In this document: piece by piece, positions 33,801-45,300 of the stretch
Numbering within the stretch: position 1 is the first letter of the stretch
Layout: every line of letters starts with the position of its first letter
NCBI GenBank assembly: GCA_036874045.1
Contig: CM072335.1
Location: forward strand, 25,737,501 to 25,801,500
Origin: Cymodocea nodosa
Taxonomy: Eukaryota > Streptophyta > Magnoliopsida > Alismatales > Cymodoceaceae
Reading direction: 5' to 3'
Length of the DNA stretch: 64,000 nucleotides
The notes under the pieces: generated by a model
Database searches by the model: none
Seen by the model: only the letters and a program-made list of their open reading frames with translations
Told to the model about the DNA's origin: nothing
Position numbers and translations under genes: made by a program

Positions 33801-36800
33801 GGATTGCAGAAGAAAAATATGAATTTAAGAGAGAGAGAAAGGATACAACAAAGAAGATAATCCATAGCAAAAACAAAAAGGCAAGAATAAGGATGCAACA
33901 TCTAGCCTCGGAATATCCATCAAAGAAGATCAAATATCCAGGAAACTTGTAATGCAATACAGGTTTCATCAACAAAAGCACAACCATTTTCTAATACATC
34001 GAGTGTACTTACTTGTATAACATCATCAAGTTTTGCATTTGGAACAAGACAAGCAGCTCGCAATTTTTTTTCCATGCCATGAATTGTATTTGAACATTGA
34101 AGATCTGCCTGTACAAAAGCATTACCCTTATAGTCCTGCACAAAGAGACAGTCTGAGAACAAATTGCAGTAAAACAAAATTGACCAGACCTATCTAAATA
34201 CAAAGATAAGGGTAAAACAAAGCAACAAAATGCTTCAAATTTTCTTAAAGAGATAATCAACATTTGCAGTCAACAGAAAGCTACCAAGATAAGACAGTTG
34301 AAGTTTCCAAAACCCCTGTGTCCTACAATTTGTGTGATGTATATCCACACTAGTCCCATGCATGAAAATAGGATTCAATTAAAGATATCCTTTTGTGCAT
34401 TACTAATTTTTCAAGTCTCATAATGAGAGTGCATTACAAATGTTCGGACTAATCAATCTTAACACTTTCTGTTGCTATAGAATTATAATATAAACAAATA
34501 TCAATAACGAACAAAAAAACACTGATAAAAAATGTATGAAGAAACAGCATTCCTATTATTTAACCAATATAACACCATAATTTTTTAAATAATATGGAAC
34601 CATGACTTTTATAGATATGTGAAAATTGTCAACTTAACAATAGAATTAGTAAAAAGCATCAGAAAATGAATAGATTGTCTTTTTGTTTCTTTATTTTTTA
34701 ATATTGATCCCATTATAAAGATATTGATTATTTAACCAAATGAAACAGAAAAACACGGGACAAGTTAAGACCCTTACCTCAAATGCCTTCTTGAAGAAAT
34801 TATGAAGAAGCTTTTCATACTTTTGCCTTGCTGAGCCAGCTCCCATTGCAGTAATATTAAATGTATCCACAGATTTGTGGACTGCATTTTCATGTGCTTC
34901 TCTAAGAAGAACCTAAATTAACATACAAATTAAAGTGATTTTGACAAGATAAAAATGAAATTTTTATCAAAACAAAACTGCAAACACCAACCTCCTCAGG
35001 GGGTTTCGTACGGTCAAAAGAAGACATGTAGACATCAGTAGCAGCTTCAAAAGCTCTACGGCATTCTGCTTCTTCAACACTCTGCCAAGAAAAGCAAGCA
35101 CACTATTCTGAGAAATTTGAGAATGACAGGAACTTCAACTGTGACGAGCAAAAAAAAATTCTTTGGTCCAACGTAGCTACTTTTTTGCATCATCCAAAAC
35201 AGCTAGTTGCATGCATTCAAATTACAGCCTTCACATTGTTTTTATAACTTCAGGGTTCATCCAATACTAAAACACAAACTGAATGCACAAGGATCCTGTC
35301 AGTATTGGGTAGAAGGTGGGCCACTAATTTTAAAGACGGTAAAGACCTGTCCTTCGCATCTTCACAAATAATTTCATTTGCAAAACCAAACAAATAAACA
35401 AACTGGTTATATAGAGCTACTCGTCCAAAAGAAACAAGAACAAAACTTTTTGTTATTTCGTAACTCTCCAGTAATCTTGTTTAGAATTAATGCAATTTAT
35501 AAATTCAACAGATATGGTAACTAAAATGGCCAACCCAACAGAAAAATTCTGCAGCTTCAACTATTGCTCCTTTTTTTCAAAAAGGCAACAATTGCACTTG
35601 ATGAAGCAAATAATTCATCATCATTTCAGCCAAAGATATGGAAAGCATCAAAAAATTTGAATTCTCTATAAATACAATTGGTCCATCCAGCAATAACAAA
35701 GCAGGAACATTTTTCTACAAAGAATATTCCGAATAAATAAAATAGATATACCTGTCAAAATTTTCAAAGATTTGTGAAGATCCATACCAGGAGACATGGA
35801 ATATCTAGAGAAGATTAAATTAGATTGGTTTTTACCTACAATACTTAGTAAGGAGGCTGCAAAGGCCAACAATGCAAGAATTTGCAGTACCATTTATCCC
35901 TAAGAAGACGGAGGGACAGTTTGTATTTGATGAGATGAATTTGTTTCTCCATCTATGATTTACACACAAGATCGATTCCTAAACTAGTTTAGCTTCTGGG
36001 GTTGATGCTTTATTGGTTTCATGTGTCCTCGTACAAATGAACAACTTCTATTGGAATAATTTATCTAGTGAGAAGGCTGCAAAGGCCAACGATGCAAGAA
36101 TTTGCAGTACCATTTGTCCCTAAGAAGACTGAGGGATGGTTTGTCTTTGATGAGGTGAATTTGTTTCTCCATCTATAATGTACATACAAGATCGATTCCT
36201 AAACTAGTTTAGCTTCTGGGGTTGATGCTTTCTTGGTTTCATGTGTCCTTGTACAAATGAACAACTTCTATTGGAATAATTTATCTGGGCAATCAAAAAG
36301 GATTCTATAGGCTAAACGAAGGAATATGTTACTAGGTCCTGAACAAAAACTAAATAAAGGTAGCTGAAAATCTCCCTGCTGCTCCATTAAATTTAAGGTG
36401 GTTCAAGAATCATTCGATTAGTGCCTTTTGGGAAGGACAAACTCACAAGCCTATCTGGCAGGCTGACAGTCAGCATTCACTTAGCGATGGAAATGTAAAT
36501 TGCAAACACTAATAGAAGTACACTTGAACCACCATGATGGAGAAGCAAAGCAAAGGATTACATGACATTAATCCCAGCAACGTTTACTAAATATTGTTCA
36601 GGAATGGCTAATGCATTCCTCTGTTTAGCTTATAGAAGCCCTTTTAATTCTGATAGAAGTGGATTGCAGAGCTTTTTATGTGGCATTTTTATATATTTGA
36701 AAATTAGAACATGTTTCATATATTTAAAAATGAAAAACAAAATACAATGTATAAGATGCCAAGGATCAAAAACAAGTGATAAAACCTATTCTGATGGGAA

Positions 36801-39800
36801 AACGGTAAATTGATAAAAGGATAGAGTGAATATAAAAGTAAAAAAGGCAAAAAGAAGCAGCACGCCAATATAGAAGAAACCATTTTATGACTAACCTGCC
36901 ATGAGGAGGATATTGTCGGTACTGCACCATTATTAAGAGCATCCAAAAATGACTGTGTGATTCCAGCAAGAATAGGACCTGTCATTACTGTTGAACCAAC
37001 TTGCTTTGGTTTGGTTCTCTCAAAGACAAACTTTGTTAAAGCATCAAGACCATATCTGAATTCAGGCCTTAATCTGTCCAACTACAGCAAAAAAAATATT
37101 TGAAAACAAGTATTCAACAAGCTGGAAAAAACAGCATATGTTGGCAAACCAAATTGATGATTTAAACAGGTTAGCCTTACAGATATTTGATCAAGGCGTT
37201 GAAGTTCACTTTCATTGTTCAAGGGTCGCACAAGTGTGAAGCATTCTCTGTCGGGAAAAAGAGCACGAATAGACTCACGAATCTGCTGATTCCATGAGTC
37301 AGTTATTCATTTCCAAGTACTTAGTGGTAAAAAAGCACACTCTACAGAAATGTACACAAAACCTCATTTTTTGCAGATAAGTCTTTTCCTCCACCATGCA
37401 TGGGCCTCAATGCTAACTCCAAATAATCACGTGGGGTGATTTTATGATTATCCTCAGCCAGATCCAAGTAGAAATCCTGACAAACGGACATTCTTAGGAA
37501 ATTGTTAAATGTGATTTATACATATTAAATATTTGTAAGAATAGAGGAACATTTTTGCAAAAAGTAAACATAGATTGCTGATTACTGACCCTTAAAAGCC
37601 ATACAAAGACGGGAGAAAACTGGCCAAGCTCTGATGTGGTAGATCTTCCCCCAGATGCTCTAACACGAATGTGTCTAGTCATTTCAGTGACAAGAGATAA
37701 ACGATCAAGTGCAGCTTCATCTATACCTCCCATCTAAGATAGCAATAAAAATATGGTATAACATTTGTTGTAACATGCAAGCAAATCAGAATGAACAATT
37801 ACATCACTAACAGAGACTAAAATTACCAGAAAAATATTAGATAAACAAATTCATGCTAACTTCATGCTACCAATTAAAATCCAGAACTCTCATATGATAT
37901 AGTATGTTTACAATCAACATCCTAGTAAGAATAACAAAGGCATCAAAGACTTAACTCGTTGCCCCCCTTGTGGAGAAGGAAAGTGGAATGTTTCCATCAT
38001 ACTTTTTAAGGTGTCAAAGCAATGCCTAGGTGACACCTAGGTATCCATTTAAATATACATTTTTTAGGCATACATATATCTATATTTATTTTTTTTATTT
38101 AATAGTAATTATGCATATTTTAGCTTTTCCCTTTCCTAAATAATATTGACATACATAAATGATCCTAAGCTTACATCAAAACAATGTGTAATAATAATAA
38201 TATATATTTCAGTAATATATATACTCAATAAATTTGTATATCTTAGTAATATTCCAGCAAAAATTTTATCTTTAAGTTTTATGAAAGGAAAAAAATCTTT
38301 AAAAAACATATATTTAATTAAACAAATCTAAAAGAAGATTTGTCCAGTTAAAATATGGCAAGGCAAGCAACCAAGACATGATTGATTCATGCCTTGGTGC
38401 CTACATGATACCTAAGTGCCCACCTTAAAAAGAGTATGGTTTCTATAGTTCCACCGTTGGAACTACAGCAGGGTGAAAGATGTGCTTGGACTCCCCAGTC
38501 ATTTTCGAGTATCGAAGACATTCGAGGAGCTAACCAAGAGCACCTTCAATACAAAGTCGATCAGTGATTAAAAACAGTTTTCTCTTACATTCTGTATGAT
38601 CATATCTAATTATTGATAAGTATGCTCGTTATAGACTACAGTTACTGCAAAAAACTGTAAAATGCAAAAATAAAGCAATATTAAAACAAAATATAATGTG
38701 ATTTTAAAATCAGAACATAATGTCAAAAGGCCTAGCCTTCTAATCATACCTTTGCACATAAGCATCAATAATGAGTGCCTTAATAAGTTGAATGAGACTA
38801 TAAATTGGACAGGCAATTAACTTAAAATTATAAAAATACTATTAAATATTTGAATCTAAGCAAGAAAAGGTTCACAGATATTCCCACCTGATTATAGATG
38901 AACATGCTTGATAATAGAACAGCCAAAGAGAATATTTGGATGCTATATGTACCCTGCAATTAAAAAATGATACAAAAATGATAAGACTTACGCTTTTCAG
39001 GAAATATTATAACTGAACTGTATAGAACAGCCAACAAGAATATGGTGTGACTTGTAATTAAATAAAATATAAATGAAAGTAATATTTGCAAATTATTGAG
39101 AAACATTATAAAATAGATTAGGCAGATAATGTATGATGTTCCAAGTTCAAACATGTTGAATAAATAGGGTTTATGGTTATGATGCCGACTGGATCATAAC
39201 AACATAATGGGAAAATGTTAACATTGAAGAAGGGTCTAATAGCAGAGAATTCTTCAGAAATAAAGTGAATGACTGGAAAAGAAAATTGGAGGTAAAATAA
39301 CAAAAAGGAAATGAATTGTGTAATATTCATTTCCAGAACACTTTCATGTGCGTACACGAATACAATAATCATGCAACCCTAAGCTTTATACATGGAACTC
39401 AAAACATTAGGTTCTGTTAGTGCATAGAGAATTGACAGAAAATTAGCATCTGAAGTCAAAAAGAATTGAAAGGAATTTAAAAACATAGAAAATCAGTTTT
39501 TCCTTGACTACTTTCTTGGTGCTTGTATTTGTTTAGGAATTTAAATGAAAAATAAATTTATGTTAATACAAAATAAAGAAGAATTGAAGATTTATATATT
39601 AATTGTTAAATCTTATTTCATGTAAATATATGAAGAAATTTTTCATATAGAGAGAGAATGCAAAATGACCATCAAGAAGTTGTGTTATGATAGGTGCATT
39701 GGCATTGGATCTGCTTACTGTGAAGCCATGGCCAGAGATTCTATCATTGCTGTCCTAGTCAATTATATCAGATTCTTGTCAGAAGTTGGGATCTTCTCCC

Positions 39801-42383
39801 CTCCAACACCACTGCCATCATTTCTACAACCTTCCAATGCCACTGTTGTCTTCTCTACTTGCCTCCCAACACTGTCATCATCATTTCCCAACCTATGAAC
39901 ACCATCGTCATCTTTTTGACAACCTTCTGCATCTTCTGTGCCCTCTCCCCTCCCCTCCCGCATCTTCTGTGCCCTCTCCCCACTCATGAACAAGTTGGAT
40001 CCAAAACAAAGTATCTACAAACCAAACTGTACTCTCTACAGAAATATAATCTAAATCCAACTTTATCATGATGGTGGACTTATAGCTCATGTGAATGTTA
40101 AGCTAATGCAATAACAGATTTCAACATAAACATTAACAACACAATTTTTAAGTAAATATTTCTTGCCTGTGCCAATCAGCAAGTAAAAGACGAGCATACA
40201 TTACATCAATTAATTTGTGAGTTATGCTACACCTAAAAATGAATTAAACAATACATTCAAGTAGAAGAAAAAATCATATGGAAAGTAAATCTCAAAAAAA
40301 TCATATGAAAAGTAAATGACATGTAGAGAACTAATAGATTCTGAAACATGAACTCTAAATTAGAGAATATAACTCACAGTCTGATCATAAGCATCAATTC
40401 CTTCACTATCCAACAACAGAAGGCTGTATTCCGTCCCATCAAGAGCAACCCTTTTAATCGGTGCACTCCACATCCAAAGGCCCTTGGTGCATGGGCGATG
40501 TGTGGACGCAACTTGGAACCCACTGCTTCTTCCTAGAAGCTGTTGAATATTAAGAAAACCTATTAAATACAGCCATAAGAAAAAAAACCTCTGTCTATCA
40601 GCAGCACACATGTGGATGAATAAATAAATAAATAAGAAAAAGACCATGTCTACATTAATTTGGTCTACAACTACTGAAATTGTTGGGAAGGAGCACAAGT
40701 GCTTGTGAAGCAAGGTTTGATCATTTACATAGATTCAATTCGTAGTATTCCTTGCATCTCAGGCATCTTGAAGACCTTAAAGCTTTGAACCATTTTTAAA
40801 CATAATAATATAATATTGTGTTCTGACAAAATGGTCAACTAGCTCTTGAAAGCCTAATGTGAAAAGTTCCTGCGAATGGAGTCCAAAAGAGGCCATTCTT
40901 ATGCAACTTCACCTCTGAAGGTGGAGAAACTATTTCCAAGATTCAAATGCATGACTTCAAACCCAAAACAAAATGACCTCAACATTATGAAAAATCTAAC
41001 CACTTGAAATATTATAACACATTCAAGGACTACTGATTTATAGGGTAGTTTGATGCAGTGCTCTTCTGCTTATTTGACAATAATAAAATACCAATCGTTG
41101 CTCAGGGAATATATTGCTGCATTACTGTATGATGAACATGTAGATTGCCTTTAAAAGAAAATGATATTCTTGTCTAAATTTAAAAAAGGCTGACAATATT
41201 TCGTATATTCTTCTTCTACGATATTATTATTATTTTTAACATCGAAAAACTGCATTTAGTGACGTTATACTCATATAAATCAATCAACTTTTAGATGCAA
41301 GTAACATGCAGAACACTGTAATTTTGTTTTGAGCATAAATGTGTCGGAAACACCCGCAAACAGAAAATAGTCTAGAATCAACAAAATGATGAGAGATAAG
41401 GATTGCAGTCAATGTAATACTATGCATGTGACTCAAACATGTCGAAAAATTAATAGGCTGAATACTCTTATCTAAAGAATTTTTCCAATCACATGTATTG
41501 GGATTAAGATATTCATTGTTGTTGCTTTTATCTGATATTTATGAAGCGATCTAATTTTTGTTGCCATCTTCTCTAATGGACAACAACACGCACATGAAAG
41601 ACATTTTCATCCAAACAAAGCCTGCTTAAACATTTTCACGAGTACAATTTTTTAACAATCCTGCTTTTTTGTAGTTTTCGATATAATAAGATTCTCATAA
41701 TACATGATGAAACCTCTGTGGAGAACTTCTCTCGGATTTTTATAAGCATAAGATATGATTCTCAAAAGCTCAAAAAGACGCTGATGCTTGTCAACTGTTT
41801 CCGAATTCTCACCTCTCCTCGAGACTGTTATTGGACTCGATAGAAATTAGGGAGGACGGGAACAGCGATGATGGTTTTTTGTTGCACGCACGTAAATTGA
41901 ATTTATTTTCTCCAAAACGAACGATAGGAAAAAGTACTGTCGGAACATAATTGCAGACCAATATTTACCAACTGTTTCTCAATTCATCCAACACCAACTA
42001 TGTATGCTAACGCTAGAGCAACTGTATCAAAATATGAAAGTTTGATTTTTAAACAGCAAGTTCAAACCGCAGACCTGGTTGAGTATGAAGCTCTTCCCCT
42101 GCCTGGCGCGTCCACAGACCGAAACGACCCCAATGGGTCCCTTCACGAGCTGCAGCGCCGCGACGGCCTCGGGGTCCATCCGGAACTTCCCCTTCTCATC
42201 ACAGTACACGATTCGCAACGGCCTTGCCGGTCCACGAGTCGTACTGGACCCGAAAGAGGGAGTTCCCGTCAAAGACGCCCCGTTAGGGCTCGTCGATTCA
42301 CCGGGGCTAGACGACTCCGAGGGTGGATCCCTCCCCTTCCCCGAGGACGACCCGCCCCCGCGGAATCCCAGCATCTGCATCAT
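30826..42383 (-). CDS. GBPL3: guanylate-binding protein-like 3 (GBPL3) GTPase, 14 exons, 1080 aa
   Basis: Minus-strand exons: 42383-42075, 40539-40378, 38953-38888, 37733-37590, 37476-37363, 37282-37181, 37081-36896, 35081-34992, 34912-34778, 34135-34013, 32884-32799, 32719-32107, 32018-31941, 31860-30826. The N-terminus MMQMLGFRGGG leads to a dynamin-like GBP GTPase domain: P-loop GRARQGKS (residues 91-98), switch Thr in HRPCTKGLW, and DSEG at 147-150. The GBP helical domain follows, then about 400 residues of coiled coil. The tail is an acidic/basic region ending YTKFTVLKLKQELTKRGFGG then PNKKDILALYEK. Length and order match Arabidopsis GBPL3 (At5g46070; 1082 aa), which forms nuclear defence condensates on immune activation. 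The start is the first ATG in frame; the open frame further up has no ATG. Introns 1, 2, 3, 7 and 10 exceed 1 kb and carry repeats. Confidence 0.96.
35851..36286. repeat. 220-bp tandem duplication in GBPL3 intron 7
   Basis: Copy 1 (35851-36066) and copy 2 (36071-36286) are offset by exactly 220 bp and differ at only about ten positions. Both run from AGGCTGCAAAGGCCAAC through GATCGATTCCTAAACTAG to GGAATAATTTATCT. The high identity means a recent event compared with other repeats in this window. No coding frame is shared by both. Confidence 0.93.
37998..38438. mobile_element. inverted-repeat MITE in GBPL3 intron 3
   Basis: The left end CATACTTTTTAAGGTG is mirrored by the right end CACCTTAAAAAGAGTATG. 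Inner parts TAGGTGACACCTAGGTATC and GATACCTAAGTGCCCACC also mirror each other. The core is AT-rich and non-coding, about 440 bp in all. A clear target-site duplication is not visible. Confidence 0.65.
38975..39060 (-). pseudogene. probable ghost copy of GBPL3 exon 3
   Basis: On the minus strand, just upstream of the real exon 3, the text AATTACAAG...CATATTCTTGTTGGC then TGTTCTAT parallels the real acceptor and exon AATTGCAGG...AATATTCTCTTTGGC then TGTTCTAT. About 20 of 22 central bases agree, and it would read IFLLAVLYSS against the real IFSLAVLLSS. The acceptor AG has become AA and the downstream part has diverged, so it cannot be used. Chance similarity is possible but less likely given that it lies only about 20-100 bp away. 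Confidence 0.45.
39926..39984. repeat. short CT-rich tandem repeat in GBPL3 intron 2
   Basis: The unit GCATCTTCTGTGCCCTCTCC occurs twice with a CCTCCC insertion between, within a CT-rich stretch from 39780 to 39990. Confidence 0.75.
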
Positions 42384-45300
42384 TGCGACGGGGCTAGGGT
42401 TTTTACGGTGGTGTAAGAGAGATCGGAGGAGCAGAGGTGTAAGTGGAACAGGAACGAGTTTTGAACGATGCGGGAGGGAAGAGATCGAGAAGAAGACGAG
42501 GAGGAGGAAAGGGATGGGATTCGAGTTTTGAAGTTGGGGTTGAATTGGGAAAGTCGGAATGCGGAGAAAAAGTTTTTGTCTTCTTCTTTTTTTTCTTTTT
42601 TTACAGTAAAAATGCAAATCTTACGTTAATTTACAACTAACCACAGAGGAAATTTTTTAAGATGCACGAAGTGTATGTGGTTAAAAAAATCGATGTTAAT
42701 TAGAGAGTGATTGGAATGAATCGTACACCTGGTTCTAAATCTGGTTTCTTTACGGTGTTAATGGTAACAATTATTTTGTAGATAATTAAACTACGATGAA
42801 TCTTTGATTCGACAACAGTTACGATTATTTTAATTACCAACCTGGAATGATTAATTATCAAGAGTCAAAAAGTCCAAACTATAGATTAAAAAACGATGAA
42901 GATTGACAGGAATTAAAACAAATCTTCGAGAGTTGGTGAAGATTGACGAATATTTACCCAACGGTGGTCATCGAGGATGCCCCCATGTTCACTTTTCATA
43001 CTTCTCGTGATAAGAATTGTTGATGTGAATATTTACAAGAATAAGCGTTTATTTCACAAATCCTAAGCCCCCCTCCTCAGGAAAAATTCAAGCTACTCTG
43101 AGTCGGTATTATAATAACTTAATTGACGCTGTTAACCACTTTCAGTACGAGAATTTAAGAACTTGTTATTTTGCAGTTCATGAAAATTATTTAGGTTTAT
43201 AAAACAAGAGTTTGTAAAGAATAGATTCTCTCCACCTTTATTCGTGGAAGCTTTCCTAAAAGATATATATATATATATATATCCTAAATCAACTTCCAAG
43301 AATTAGATATCTGACAAAATCTACCTTAAGATTTATCATAAATCTGTGTATGTTTTCGTGATTGTCTACGAAACACGAGCAAAATACGATATAAAGCTTC
43401 TAGTCATTATTAGTTTCAATGTTAACTATATATTTATGATATTTTATCTATTTCCGGTCCATTGGGCCCCAGACCCATTCACTTTTTCTTTCCAGAGCAA
43501 ATTAAATTTGTTATATTTAGAGAACCGTATATTAAAACTTACAGAGTTCAAACACCGAAACACGTAGAGTTTGCATTTTCAACGAGTATTGCATGAAAAC
43601 ATTTACAGACTTTTTGATTGATGATAATTTACACATAATGTGATATAATTGGAACGCATTCGTTAACTAGATTATCACATTCGAGTTATTATTATTATAA
43701 CTAAAAAAGCTTTTGGATTCTGATGGTAAGAATAAGATTATTTATTTGCATAATATTATAATTACTATATATTTGAATATCAAATATTGCAATTTGAATT
43801 TTTAAAAATAAAACTAGTTAAATTACATAGAAGTTCCATTTAGTCCACAGTAGTCTTAATTTAATGTAATTAAATTACTTAAGTTTGGTATTAAATGCGA
43901 ACTAATTATATAAAAAGTTAGTTAGTTAAGTGATATCTGAGAAAAATAATTTATCATAATCAAAATCTAAGCTTACAATCTTGAAAACTCAAACTTTGTA
44001 ATCAAAGCGAGTGATGTAATTGAATTACGTTACGTTACGTTACATTTATTATATTATATTCCATTGAAAATGCACGTAACCAAGTGGACTTTAAAATCAA
44101 GGTTAACCTCATGAGATCAAAAATTAATGACGACCATAAATAGTACGCGCCCAATGCACAGGTCATCACCATCCGATCTGTATTCAAATTATATTAACAG
44201 ATCTTCTATATTTCTAGATTTAGGCTTTATATATGTATAGTTGGTTCTAATTTTATTAAAAAATGTAAATGTTCCATCCCAAAATTAACTAATAATGAAT
44301 AAAGAATTTCATCCTTAAATGTCGGACTTTCCATATTCTTCCTTATTTATAACTTATTTTAAGGTTATAAGTATTTTATGCTAACGTTGATTTGATGTTA
44401 TATTCTTCCTTAATTTTATTTATAGAAAGAATCGTAAAAATTGCAAAAAATAGTTCATCTCGCTGGTAGTCGACGTGTTTCCAGTTTTGCGTGGTGCAAA
44501 TCCAACGGATACCATAAGTGGCGGTCACGTGGGCTGAGGGTGGAAGAAAACATGGACCGGAGCGAGTCTCTTTCGGGTGGCCCAACAACCGGACCCGACC
44601 CGTACCTCACCGCGGCATGTGCGTGAAAGACAAAAGCTCTTCACATTTCTTACATCCCAATTGCATGGGCCCATTAACAACCCCGGGCCCGTCAATAGTC
44701 CCTCCACGCTTATCTGTGTTTTTGTTTTACTCGCCAGGTCACCCCTGCCGCTCGCGTGTTTTACCTTGTCTCTTCTTTTCTTTCCTGGTTTTTTTTTTTC
44801 TTTTCTTTTATTTTTTTACGTTGACAGCAGCATTTTCCATCATTTTTGAATATAATATAGAGGGGGAAATTTTGTAAAATTGTGATTTTAAGTTTATTTT
44901 CAGGGCAACAAAAATTTTAGGACATTACGTAAAATTAATTTAGAATTTTTTTCAATTTCGTTTCGATTTTATTATCGGATTTTGTGTAAAAAGATAGAAT
45001 TACACGAAAACATTAAAATAGTTTAGAATTCTGTGATTTTGGAAAAGTGAATTACGTAATGTAACTGTTCAAGATTTATAGATTCTCCTCAAAATCTTTT
45101 ACGTTGAAAGTGTCCAGAAATGATTTTATTCGAAAACGCCATTGTATGCGATCTAAGAAGTTTGAAACCGATCTCATGCAAATACAACCCAAGAGAGAGA
45201 AAAAGAAAAAGAAAAAAAAAAAACTTTTTTATTTAAATTTAAATTAATATTGAAATCATAATAAAAATTGTTGTAAAACCTGTCACATCAATGTACTTGA

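Noticed and set aside
42384..42617. N-terminal extension of GBPL3 through the open frame upstream of 42383
   Set aside because: The frame stays open but has no ATG; the conserved start is MMQMLGFRGG at 42383.
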